Source: Lactuca virosa
Lineage: Eukaryota; Streptophyta; Magnoliopsida; Asterales; Asteraceae
Direction: 5' to 3'
Assembly: GCA_928212115.1 (NCBI GenBank)
Contig: CAKMRJ010001112.1
Span: 412,570,416-412,634,415, forward strand
Length of the DNA: 64,000 bases
Under the pieces are notes generated by a model. That model was given only the letters and a program-made list of their open reading frames with translations. It had not been told where the DNA came from and made no database searches. How positions within the stretch are numbered: position 1 is the stretch's first letter; every line of letters starts with the position of its first letter. A program made the translations under genes and the position numbers. This document shows, in pieces, positions 21,209-32,664 of the stretch.

Positions 21209-23058
21209 CACTACTACAAAAATACTCTTTAAGGACACGCTTTGTGTGTAGTAAAAGCCAAAGATGACACGCAAATGCGTGTCAAGGAATGCCCTATCAT
21301 AAAGGAAGTCGACACGCTTTTGTGCGTCCTAAACTTACGACGCGCATTTACAACGCACAATTACGACACGTATTGCATGTCATTGAAGTGTCTGTCATAA
21401 AGGAAGATGACACGCATTTGCGTATCGTAACCTTACGACACACATTTACGACTCTGATTGCGTATCATTAAAGCCCCTGTCATAACGAAAGACGACACAC
21501 ATTTTTGCGTCTCATAATTATAAATGTTTTAAAATTATATATTTTGATAGATTTAGTAATTTTCAAATTAAATAACACATTAAAAGTCTCATAATACAAA
21601 ATAAAATACCATAAATAACAAAGATAATTCATCTCACTAATATGCCAAATACAAATAATTATTCTAATAGTAGCTAAATGTAATACATTGCTAATATTTA
21701 TTATAAAAAAACAAAAAATGTACAACATTAAATGGAACCCGTGAGTAAGTTCTCCTTTGACAATCTCCATGGCATCTTTTAAGCCTTGCAACTTCACCAC
21801 TTGAAGATGCATCAACTCAACCAGTATCGACTCTTTATCTACAAGCTTCCGACACTTGGGGACATAAAATGAGTTATGTAGTTAAAAAAAAGTAAATTAT
21901 GTTCTTTTTCAAGTCAAATCAATTAAGTATGCTGCTATTTCTTACATTTTAACCAAAAATGCCTAAATGCATGAAATAGTAACTTATTTTTCAAAAAATA
22001 GCAAAGTGTGTTGCTAATTCGTACACTTGCCCAATGGACAGGAATTGGCCGAATGTGATAGGAATTGTCCCTAAAATGCTCTTTCATATTTTTATTATAG
22101 TAATAAATCGATAAATTAAATAATAATAGCATCTTAAAGGTGAAGGTTACCAAGCAACAGAAAGCCAACGTGACTGAGTCACATCACAGCTCTTGTACGT
22201 ATTTAGTTCTGGAAATATGGAATCAAGATAATAGATAGATAGCCTTATATTTGAAGGTGCTAACGAAAATAAAAAGAACAAGACTTGAGGTTGAAGCTAT
22301 GTATGTACTTTCTATCGAGCAACTACCTCTGTAACCGTTAAATCGTTCGTTGAACTGGTTGGGTAACTGCTTGAAGAAATATCAGCAACATGTAAGATCC
22401 TTTCTATGAAAAAACCTGGCTGCTTAGGTTTCTATAGTCTACCCTCGTTGCTTAACATTAAAACAACATATGACATGTTTGGCCTATCTTTTGGACTTTG
22501 TCGAACACATAACAACCCCACTATAATTGATCTTATAATTTCCGATGAATAGCATGATTGGCTTAAATTTGTATCAGTGAGTTCCATTGACCTGCCTTCA
22601 TTATGCATTCTCCATGCCTGAATATAATTAATGTGAAAATAGTTGGAGGATATGTTTTTATGAATCAAACAAATAGTTTGTGGCCGGTAAACTTTCATGT
22701 CCAAGGAAGTTATTGTCATCTTCATAATGAATGAATCCCCTATTTTTCTTCCCACTCACAATCTCCAGAACTAAAACACCAAAGCTAAATACATTCGATT
22801 TGATTGAGAAAACACCATCTAGTTTATACTCCGGGACATATAACCACTGCACGCAATAAAAAAAGAACTTAATAGAAGTAGAATTTATATAAAATTGCAT
22901 TATCTAGCTTACTATGTGCCAACAATTCTTTGGCTTTGACCAACATCCAAGAATTCCCATGTGCGTTGAAAATACAAGAATATCCTTCAAGATTTCATAT
23001 TACTCTCCTTTCTATTTGGTTACAACCAATTAAAGTTAAAATCGCAAATTTTTCTTAC
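21209..23058. mobile_element. Truncated CACTA (En/Spm-like) transposon carrying host gene sequence
   Basis: CACTACTACAAAAATAC at 21209 is the canonical plant CACTA terminus. It is followed to about 21520 by subterminal repeats built on GACACGCATTTGCGT and CTGTCATAAAGGAAG. It interrupts LTR2 after GACCATCCAAA. LTR2 resumes only around 23059, roughly 350 bp further along the LTR than expected, and no reverse-complement CACTA end is present. The right terminus and some LTR sequence have therefore been deleted. No transposase is visible. Between the repeats and the right edge lies a receptor-kinase fragment. Its membership of the transposon, rather than a separate insertion, is inference. Confidence 0.7.
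22312..23005 (-). pseudogene. G-type lectin S-receptor-like kinase fragment, three exons
   Basis: Minus strand, C-terminal half of a receptor-like Ser/Thr kinase. Exon A (about 23005-22913) is badly decayed but ends GQSQRIVGT. Intron 22912-22847 (66 bp) has GTAAGC...TGCAG. Exon B (22846-22697) holds the activation-segment end and [20 protein letters not shown], with a one-base loss just after its start. A second intron (22696-22618) keeps its AG acceptor, but the donor GT has become GA. Exon C (22617-22312) reads NEGRSMELTDTNLS, then GLLCVRQSPKDRPNMSYVVL, then after an in-frame TAG (22432-22434) continues KPKQPGFFIER to a final VTEVVAR and stop. That terminus is typical of S-locus-type kinases. 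Retained introns show a DNA-level capture, not retroposition. Non-functional. Confidence 0.85.
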
Positions 23059-24248
23059 CTTCCCTCGGTTGTTGATCATGCCTTTTGACCAAGTTTTACT
23101 TTGGTTCAAACTTGAGGATTATGGGTTATTAATTAAGATTCTATCAGGTTCTGGTGTTAGTGGATTCGTGGGTGCAAGCAGTGTAGAAAAGGGATCGAAT
23201 CGAAGTGCATCAGAGGTATTCGATTCAGGTGAGTTTTCATTGATGTGCTTGTTGGTCGAAGGCACTAATGATGGTCCACTAGGTTATCTATCCTGGTATA
23301 TAGGATGTTGTTATGTTGTGGTGATATGTTAGATTTGTATCTTGGTATATAGGATGTTCTTGTGCTATAGTGATCTATTAGATCTGTGTATATATATATA
23401 TATATATATCCTTATATGATACGATGTTGTAGTAGTTGTATACTGGTTATCATCTAGTGGAGTGCCCTAGGGGTTGTATGTAGTCATGTAGGATAGCCTC
23501 AGAAGTCATGATCTACACTTTATTGCATGTTCCTTGTTTGGTTGTGACTCTAGAGTAGGATCATCTGTTTTGGTGGTTATCTCACCTCTATTTACTTATG
23601 GTTATTCATTTCATGGAGGACAACTGGTAGCGGGACAATGTGTTCTGATAGGACTAATGGGAGGTAGTGAGTTGTATGATTGATGTTTTACTGTATTATG
23701 TGTCTACTTGTTCCTTGATTGTTTATATGTCAACATATGGTGGTAGTGAGTTCAGGCGGTCCTGCTTTGTAGGTCGTGATACCCGGTGCAGGCCAGCTGT
23801 AAGCCGTATGCACGGAGGCTCGAGAAAAGTGGTTGGGTTGAGGCGGTAGGCTAACAAACCATGGGTATTCTAGCCCGATGGCTAATTGGAACTGTTGCAT
23901 GTTGGCATTCTAGTCTGAAGATTGATTGCGCGTGGGCATTCCAATCCGATGATTGTAGGCTGTTATGCATGCTTGTATTTTATCGTATGGAGTATTTTGG
24001 GGGAAGACTCACTAAGCTTTGTGCTTACCCAGTTGTGTATGTTTTCAGGTTTTATTGGTGATCATGGGAAGGCGAAGGCGGGACTGTACACACTCATTAG
24101 CAGCATTGAGAATTTCTCGTTTCATAAATTACTCTGATTTTCAATAAATGTATTTTGGAATAAACGGTTTTCTTAATAATGGATTTATAATTGGGAAGTT
24201 TTACTTTAATAAAATGAAAATTTTTGGTTTTCAAAATGGGAAGTTACA
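23059..24248 (+). mobile_element. LTR2 of gypsy array, segment c
   Basis: Resumes at about 23059 (TTGTTGATCATGCCTTTTGACC, compare LTR3 near 31465). It continues through GGTTCTGGTGTTAGTGGATTCG, a TA microsatellite (23390-23409) and GGGAAGACTCACTAAGCTTT to GGGAAGTTACA at 24248. It is followed by a PBS, so LTR2 is both the 3' LTR of interior 1 and the 5' LTR of interior 2. Confidence 0.85.
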
Positions 24249-24250
24249 AG

Positions 24251-24264
24251 TAGGTATCAAAGCC
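24251..24264 (+). other. Primer-binding site, interior 2 of gypsy array
   Basis: TAGGTATCAAAGCC directly after LTR2. It matches the tRNA-iMet PBS with two differences and is followed by the same CTGGTTTGAGCGAATT as interior 1. Confidence 0.7.
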
Positions 24265-25141
24265 CTGGTTTGAGCGAATTAGAGAAACACTTATGTGAAT
24301 CCAGACTCAAACTTGGATCCGAGAATTTTCACAATAATGTTTTTGAAAAAGAATTTAAAATAAAAGGGTTGGGTTAGGGACATAGGCTCGGTCTCTTGTC
24401 ATGTTCTTCTTTGATTGTTGGCTTGGGATCGGGAACGTGGACCTTGACTTAACTTTGGTTTTACATGAAGATGCAGTGTGTACAGTCAGCTAGAGCCCGA
24501 ACAGGAGAGTGTTTCCGAAAATACCCATACTTGTTATATTTGCTGAGTTTTTGACTTTTTTTGATATGTGAACTATTACAAAAGCATGCTAGTACATAAT
24601 CTAGTCTTCCTATAGGGACCATTGGATAGAAGTTCCAGATTTCGGTGATGCCTTATGATATAGGGAATTGCTTGATATATGTTACTTGATTGTGTGATTG
24701 TTGCATGCATATTGATAAGCCGTATATGGTCGGGATTAAATACCCTTAGAATGATCGAACTAGCCTTACTTCCTTATCCTTTTTTGGTCGTGGGCTTAGG
24801 GCATAGTCGATTATTCGACAGTCTATATGACCACATATTGTATACAACAAGAATGTACAAAAGCAACCAGTCATACGGGAGCGAGGATAATCATAGGAGT
24901 CGTACCTAGGGAGTTAGTTGTAGCCCATAGAAGCATGTAGGTGTTAGAACGCATAGGAGTGGCCTAGTTCAGTGCCTTAGGACCTTGGGATGAATTCTGA
25001 ATCGACTACGGATAGGTGTGGAAGGTAGTATAGTCTCGTACTACTGAAAGCATAGGATTCGTATGAGATTTAGGAGGAACCTCGAGGTTACTAAGGGGTT
25101 AATAGGAGGGTAGTATTGTGTGTTGAGCACTATGTTTGATG
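24265..25141 (+). mobile_element. Gypsy interior 2, 5' leader
   Basis: Collinear with 2961-3724 of interior 1: CAACGTTTTTGAAAAAGAAT, GGTCTCTTGTCATGTTCTT, TTACTTGATTGTGTGATT and GATTATTCGA recur in order. No coding sequence. Overall similarity is high but both copies are diverged. Confidence 0.75.
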
Positions 25142-26200
25142 TATGATCTTTCCATGGTGTATTTTTTTAGTATGGTGGCTTTTGAAGGTTCAATATCAGG
25201 AGCCGGTGGCACTAGGGGAACATGTCTGAGTGAGGAGGAGATCTGCGAGATCATAGATGCAAGTGTGGATGAGGCGATTCCAAAGTTGTTTGGGTCGGTC
25301 ACGATCGTGTTGACCTAGGATTTTGACCGACACTATGCTCCTGTCATGCATGTAGCTACTATCACAGCCACATCTGACGTCACCATTACAGGATCTTAGA
25401 GATGTGGGTCAATGTGTTACCAAGAGTTCCGTTATATGAAACCTTTAGAGTTCTAAGGTGACAGGGACCCGATCATCAATTCGAGATGGATTTCTGACGT
25501 GGAGGGATGTTTCTTCACGTATTCATGTCTCGAGGGCCAGAAGGTGAAGTTTGTGTTGAATCTTCAGTGTTGGGGCGCGAAGGATTTGTTAGAGTTTGTG
25601 ACCTAAGGATTTTCTGAGGCCGTGATGACTTAGGAGCAGTTTCTAGATATGTTTTGAGTGGAGTATATTCCTCTTGTGGAGCGGGAGAGATTGGCGCACG
25701 AGTACCTGTCGCTCAAGCAGATGACTGATTCGGTGACGAAAATCCCTAAGAAGTTTACGGAGAGAGATCTTTTCTGCCCTGAGTATGTCGCTTCAGAGCA
25801 GGCGCAGATGTCGCGATACTTTAGTATGCTCAAGAAGGAGATTGGAGAGTTTGTATCTACTCAGCAGTACCAGACCTTTACCGAGATGAAGTTAAGCGCT
25901 AGGATGAGGGAGATTGAGTTAGAGATTCAACCATAGAGGAAGGAACAACTTAAGGACAATATCATCCGGCGGCCAAGTGGGTGAAGTCCGCCGACCCAGG
26001 TTCAAAATCACCTGTGGGGAGGAGTTCCGAGTGTTTCTGGTGCGAGAGGTTTCATAATGGGAAGTGCAAATCATTTGTATGTCATAGGTTTGGCGAGGAG
26101 GGCTATTTTAGTAGGGATTGAAGGTGGATTTCACAGGCTTCTTTCCATTGCGGCCAGGAGGGCCACATCAGATCTCGTTGCCTCTTTCTCATTTTTGGTG
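25142..26200 (+). pseudogene. gag: Ty3/gypsy gag remnant with zinc knuckles (interior 2)
   Basis: Better preserved than the copy at 3725. The N-terminal part reads SEEEICEIIDASVDEAIPKL. After stops, the retrotransposon-gag core follows: RWISDVEGCFFTYSCLEGQK and VKFVLNLQCWGAKDLLEFVT, then ERERLAHEYLSLKQMTDSVT and YFSMLKKEIGEFVSTQQYQ up to EIELEIQP. Two knuckles follow near 26030-26185; the last reads SFHCGQEGHIRSRC, with the first Cys changed to Ser. At least five in-frame stops break it. It is Gag of a chromovirus-like Ty3/gypsy family by domain pattern. As in interior 1, nothing resembling protease, RT or integrase follows. Confidence 0.8.
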
Positions 26201-26475
26201 AGATACTAGACCTATACCCATAGCTTGGCATTTACTCGACGGTCGACATGGGACGGACGGAGTCCCAAAGACCAAGGTTTGAGTTATCATTTCATCTATT
26301 TACCAACTATTGCAGTATTGGTATTCATCTGTAATTCATGTTTGTGTTTCAATGTTTAATTGTAACCTTGGATGATCAGTTGAATGGAATTATCTTATTT
26401 CGCTCTGTTTATACTGATTTCTTGTTATGAATGGATTAATTATCATTGTCCTCGGAATGCATGCGTGTTGGACCT
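26201..26475 (+). mobile_element. Gypsy interior 2, non-coding part before solo LTR
   Basis: Matches 4371-4650 of interior 1 (AGACCAAGGTTTGAGTTATC, TATTGCAGTATTGGTATTCA). Cut at 26475 by the family A solo LTR. Confidence 0.7.
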
Positions 26476-29136
26476 TGTGACAACCCGAAATTTCTATCTT
26501 GTAAATCCATTCAATTCAATCAAAAGTCAGACTTGTTTCTGCTTTCTTCTAGCATTGTTAAGGGTCTGTTTGAGTGTTCTAAGCCTAGTACATTCAAGGA
26601 ATGGGTGTTAGGAAGTATCTTCTAGAGTTCATTGTGCAACATTCAAGCCAGAAAACTCCATCACTTGGAGTTTATGTCCGTAAACTAGAGCTTACGGCCG
26701 TTAGCTCTTGCTTGGCCGTGAACTCCTTCCATATGTATGATATTCCTTCATTTTTCTTCATTTCTTACAACTCCAAGTCAAGAACACTCAATACTCTCTC
26801 AAGTATCATCAAGAACACTTCCATTTCTCGTCAAATTTGTAAGTGATTATTCCATTTATTAGCTGATATCCTTCTTGATCTAGTAAAACCCCATGATTTC
26901 ATCCGTGAATTCATCTCCTTTGGGTTAGATCTTCAAGAACACCAAGAACATCCACTAGTTCTTTGGGTCGTGAACACCCCTTCAAGCTTCCAAATCGTAA
27001 GTATCCTTTCCATGTACTTGATATTCATTAGAAGCTATTGAAATACATCCAAGAATCGACCATTTTAGATTGAACATCAAGAGTTTACGGCCATAATTTC
27101 TCCCTTGGCCTTAAACCCTTCTCAAGAACATCAATAGCCGTGAACGTCTTTGGCCGTAAACACCCATGGCCGTGAACACCTTGGCCGTGAACACATCTAG
27201 GCCGTAAACACACTTATGTGTGGCCGTGAACACCTTTAGAACAATCATATGTGATTGTAACACTTCGTTCCAAGTGTTTCCTAGTCCCTAAGGTTGTTTC
27301 CAATACATGATTAGTTGTTATATACACTAATTATATACATATATGTGTCATTATATGCTTATTAGGATCTGTTTGTGCTCGGGACTTCACTTGACACTTA
27401 GCATCCTATATCGATCTTACATTTGAATCACTCACTACAAGTGAGTTCATACCCCTAACTTATCTTTTAAATGATTTAAATGCTTTTATGGGGGGGTGGG
27501 GAATACAAGTAGAAAACATTATAGTTATTGTATCAATCACATGTGATTAATAACTATCAAACAAGTGGATTTCTTATGCTTCAAAACTGTGTTATCAAAC
27601 AAACTATTTCAAAACATTTTATAAGATGACATCAAGTCATCTAAAACCATTCAAATGGTTAAAGCTCTTTTATATGCTAAACTCTTTATCAAACTCTTTT
27701 AAACTTAAATATTGTCAAAAACATGTCTATATAGATATAGTTATATAAATAAGGTTGAAAGGACTTAGGACTGATAACTCGCTTTATTTCCTGTTCCTTG
27801 TTTGGTTGTGGACTTAGAGTATCGGTTGTTTGTCCGAGTTTCGTTTGAATCTTAGTTATATATTATGTATATGTATGTAGATATAAAAGTTCTTCCAATC
27901 AGTTCAATACCTTTGGGTAGCAAAGGTGTACAAACATGATCAGTCATTCAAACAACATTACTAGTAAACTATAATAGGTATAGTTTAGAGAATTACTACT
28001 CACTATTTCTAGAACAATGACACATACAAGAGTCAGTTCATACATGAGTCAGTTCAAACATACTATAACGAGAAACAGAAAGAACATACTATAACGAGAA
28101 ACAGAAAGAACATACTATAACTAGAAACAGAGAGAACAGACTATACACTAGAATAGAGAGAACATACTATACACTAGAACAGAGAGAACATACTATACAC
28201 TAGAACAGAGAGAACATACTATACAAATACAAGAAAAATATAACATTAATGTGAGCCACTACTTCATGGCGCGGCAATGTACTTTTGTGTCACGTTTTGT
28301 AACCAGAGTCTCCTGGAGGGAGAGCGTGAGTTTGTGTATAGATCTATATGGGATTGACCATCCTACACCTTGCTGCTAGCTACAGTGGGACCTGCAGGTC
28401 TACGGGTGAGGAATGATATATCATTTCGACGTCTTTGATCGTCATGTTTACTAGTCAATCAAGTATGGTTATAATCTCATCACATTTTACCTTAATTAAA
28501 CAAACTGGTTTAAGGTAGTTAGTACATCTATAGTTACTTATATACAATACTACTGTACATCGTCATTTTCCCATTACATTCATATTGTGATCTTCTCACA
28601 TAAACGGTAATGTAAACTATTTTCTGGTAATAATAGTCATTCTTGGGAAAAACACTTGCTTTTACAAAAGAACAAACATACAGAATAGTTGGTTCTTGGG
28701 AGAAGACTACTTTAGTAGAAAATATAGGATTTTCTAGAAAGTATACAAACATTTACATCAAACACTTACAAACTTTACATCGAACTCTTAAAACACTTTC
28801 ATCAAACTTATACAAACAATGACACTAAAATACTTATGAACTTACCAGCTTAAATGCTGATGTACTCTTTCAAAATAACTTGCATTCTCAGGTCACCAGT
28901 AGACAGGTACCGATGACCAAGTTTTGAGAAGACGGAGCATGTTCAAGACTCGTCTTTTATTTTGATTCATATTTTGGTGTTTTTCAAACTATACACATAA
29001 CACACTTGTATTAAATTATACTATTAATGCAATGGATGATGTTGTTGCTTGTTTTACTATTATGCATTATTATGATACTGTACATGACGTCCTCCGCCCT
29101 GGAACGTTTCCGCCGTTCTGGTTTGGGGGTGTGACA
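26476..29136 (+). mobile_element. 2.66-kb solo LTR of Ty3/gypsy family A
   Basis: Starts TGTGACAACCCGAAATTTC and ends GGTTTGGGGGTGTGACA. The flanks are GACCT (26471-26475) and GAACT (29137-29141), a 5-bp duplication with one mismatch. On either side, interior 2 is continuous with undisrupted interior 1 (around 4640), so one LTR with no internal region remains, as expected after LTR-LTR recombination. It contains GGCCGTGAACACC repeats near 27120-27230 and a 26-bp minisatellite. No coding sequence. Confidence 0.85.
28057..28235. repeat. 26-bp minisatellite, about 7 copies
   Basis: Units AACATACTATAACGAGAAACAGAAAG and the variant with CACTAGAACAGAGAG start near 28057, 28083, 28109, 28135, 28161, 28187 and 28213. 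Two unit subtypes are grouped (first three, last four), indicating stepwise expansion. Confidence 0.9.
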
Positions 29137-30140
29137 GAACTTTATGAATATTGTGTGGGTTTTAGCTTTTCTTATGTATCAGGATATCAGTGGTGGAGTT
29201 CAAGTTAGTCTGAGTATCGAAGGATTGTGAAGTAGTAAGATTCTAGCATATCTCAAGTGGGTGGAGAGTGGAACCTCGTAGCAGGAAGACCTTGTGCCAA
29301 GGTTCGGTTCTCAATCGGATTTCTCCAAGTTCAAGACTTCCGCACAACTACTGAATCTTCTTATTTGCGTCAGGATCATCGTCAGTTGTTGGATTTCCCT
29401 TCGACTCGTATTACTTTTAGTTTTGATAGCATTTATAGGGCGTGCTTGTGGTTTATACTTCAAGGTGTTAGGAGCCCATGTTGAGGGATGTGATGAGGGC
29501 TTCCTTGTCTGTTATTGTTTGATTGGGTCTTGGAGGTATGAGTCACGACCCGAAGACCTGGTAGGATCAGTTAAGTCTTGTTGATCCCGACCGCTATTGT
29601 TGGTTAGTAGATCGGGGGTAGGCCCGAGTGCTGTTGTTGGGTACTGGATCGGGTGGAGGCCCGAGTCTTGTTGTTTGTTAGTGGATCGGGGGTATGCCCG
29701 AGTGCTGTTGTTGGTTACTAGATCAGGTGTAGGCCCGAGTGTTGTTGTTTGTTAGTGGATCGGGGGTATGCTCGAGTGCTGATGTTGGTTAGTGGGTCGG
29801 GGTTAGCCCCAAATGCTATTGTTGGTTAGTGGATCGGGGGTAATCCTGAGTGTTGTTGTCGGTTATAGGATCGGCGGTAAGCTTGAGTGTTGTCAGTGGA
29901 TAGCTAAGTTGGGTTGTCGGAGCCGAGTAGGAGTATGCACTAAATTAGTGTGTGACTGGTTGGTTTCCCTCGTGATGGTGTACTTATGTGCAAGATTAGC
30001 ATGACGATGTTTTTCCGAGAAGGTCTTGAGCCGATCAAATCTGTAGATTTGGAATGACTTGGTTGATGTGAGGGTTTGCATCACGATGTGGAAGCAAGAG
30101 CTAATTACTAGGACCAAATCTAATTTAAGTGGGGTAGAAT
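29137..30140 (+). mobile_element. Gypsy interior 2, 3' part: minisatellite and PPT
   Basis: 29137-29595 matches 4640-5000 (GTGGAACCTCG, CCAAGGTTCGGTTCTCA). 29596-29896 is about seven ~42-bp units (GTTGTTGGTTAGTGGATCGG...GGCCCGAG), the empty counterpart of the site where the Copia element landed in interior 1. AAGTGGGGTAGAAT (30127-30140) is the polypurine tract directly before LTR3. No coding sequence. Confidence 0.8.
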
Positions 30141-31772
30141 TGTAACATCCTGTTTCCTGTCATTTATATCAGGGTAGTGAGTCGGAAGTCGGTTGTGTAA
30201 AGGCTTTGGGCCTTAAGCAGGTAATGTTTACACCTTTTGGAAGGAGGCAATGATGGGCGCCAAATCTTATACTTTGAATTGTGTTTTGGGCTAAATGGTA
30301 GAAAAGGGAAAGCCATAGGCCGGGGTCTTGAATTATATATGGATTTTTGTTGGAGAAGTTTTTATTCCATAATATCTAGATAATATTGTGGGGCTGTTTA
30401 ATAACTTTCTGTGGATATAAAAATCGTCGAAAATGGAATTCGAACGAAGACGTTATAATCGTTGGAAGTTAGGAAGAATTTGGATTAAGGCGAGTACGCT
30501 GGACGCACAGGGTGTATGTTGGGCATACTAGGCAAGGCTGATCAAAGAGGATCAACCTAGTATGTTGGGAATACCAGGACTATGTTGGGTGTACGTAAGT
30601 CTGATGCAAACCCTATTATTTGGGTCGTGGAACTATTTAAAGACCTTAACTCATTCCAAACCCTTATTACCTTCAGCCTCCATCCTCTCTAACCCTAATT
30701 TCGAAACCCTAGCCCAATTTGTGAGATCCTTTAGTTTTTGAGTGCTTTGGAGTGTTCTTGGTGCATCTTGAAGAAGAATGTGCTCATTAGAGAAGTGTTG
30801 GTTGCATTGGTGCTTGTAGAGCGAGACTTTGGTCACCTATATCTTCCTTCTGGAGGTATAAAGCTTGAATCTTGAATATGCATTTGTTAGATCTAGCTCG
30901 TTTTGGGTGTTATGCAATTTTGGTCACTTTATTGCATAAAGTTTAGATCTTGAAAGTTTGTAACCTTGTTATGGATAATGTTGGAAATTTTATCCATCTA
31001 AACATCACTTCGATTCGAATCTGAAGGTTGGGGACTTAGACTTAATGGATTAAGTTAAGAAAGATGCACTTTTGGTCCCTTTGAGACTTAAAGACTAGAT
31101 CTAGATTGTTTGGACCATCCTAATGGATACAATTGGAAACTTTACCCATTATAGAGCTATTAGTAACCATGAAAATCTGATCTTTGTCCTTTCTATCCCT
31201 TCCATGCAGGAGTTATGATGTCTTAATGCATTAATAAATTAGGGTTTTAGCTTGTTGGACCTTTCTAGCCATGGAAAGTCATAAAGGTGGAAACTTTATG
31301 ACTTAAGTTGATGTTTTGAGTCCGGATCTAAGCTCTGAACAAAAGTATTTCAGGGATAAAATTCTTATTGGAGTAATGAGAACATGCCGCATATGTTGGG
31401 CGTACGTTGAGTACGTTGGGCGTACTCAGCAACATTGGCCTTTGACTTTCATTGACTTCCGTTGACCATTGACTTTTTGACCAAGTTTGACTTTAGGTCA
31501 AACTTGAAGATTTTGGGATATTAATTAATATTCTATCTGGTTCTGGTGTTAGTGGATTCGCTGGTGCAAGTAGTGTAGAAAAAGGATCGCATCATAGTGT
31601 TTCTGAGTTCTTCGATTCAAGTGAGTTTTCCTCACTGTACTTGTGGGACGAAGGCACTAATGCCGACCTACTAGGTTATCTATCCTGGTATATATGATGT
31701 TGTTATGTTGTGGTGATCTGTTAGATCTGTATCTTGTTATATAGTATGTTTTTGTGCTATAACGATCTGTTA

Positions 31773-31825
<53 letters not shown>

Positions 31826-32664
31826 GTATGTAATAAGATGTTGTAGTAGTGGTATACTGGTTATCATCTGGTGGAGTGTCCTAAGGGTTGTATTTCGTCA
31901 TGTAGGATAGCCTAAGAACTCGTGATCTACACTTTCGTGCATGTTCCTTGTTTGGTTATGGCTCTAGAGTAGGATTATCTATTTGGGTGGCTATCTCACC
32001 TCTGGTTACTTATGGTTACGCGTTTCATAGAGGATAACTGGTAGCGAAACAATGTGTTGTGAGAGGACTAGTAGGCGGTAGTGAGTTGTATGATTGATGT
32101 TTGACTGTATTATATTCCTACTTGATCTTTGCTTGTTTATATGTCGACATATGGTGGTAGTGGGTTGAGGCAGTCCTACTTTGTAGGCCAAGATACCTCG
32201 TGCAGGCTGGCTGTAAGTCGTAGGCACGGAGGCTCGGGAAGAGCGATTGGGTTGAGGCGGTAGGATATCAAACCCTGGTTATTCTAGCCCGATGGCTTAT
32301 TGGACCCATTGCATGTTGGCATTCCAGTCCGAGGACTGATTGGGCTTGAGCATTCCAATCCGATGCTTGCGGGCCGTTATGCATACTTGTATGTTTATCG
32401 TATGGGGTATTTTTGCGGAAGATCCACTAAGCTTTGTGCTTACCCAATTGTGTATGTTTTTCATGTTTTATCGGTGATCATGGGAAGGTGAAGACGAGAC
32501 TATACACACTCATTGTCAGCATTGAGGATTTCAGGTTTCTTAAATTACTCTAATTTTCAATAAATGTAATTAAGAATAAATGGGTTTCTTAATAATGGAT
32601 TTATAATTGCTAAGTTTTACTTTAATAAAATGAAAATTTTTGGTTTTGAAAATGGAACGTTGCA
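30141..32664 (+). mobile_element. LTR3 of gypsy array, complete (2.52 kb)
   Basis: Starts TGTAACATCCTG after a PPT and ends GGAACGTTGCA. It is the uninterrupted reference copy: it retains the TTATA site used by the 3.3-kb element and the CATCCTAATGG site where CACTA cut LTR2. It contains a TA microsatellite (31775-31822) and a stem CATACTAGG/CCTAGTATG (30524-30564). It is followed by TCAATTTAG with no PBS, as expected for the last LTR of the array. Confidence 0.85.
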
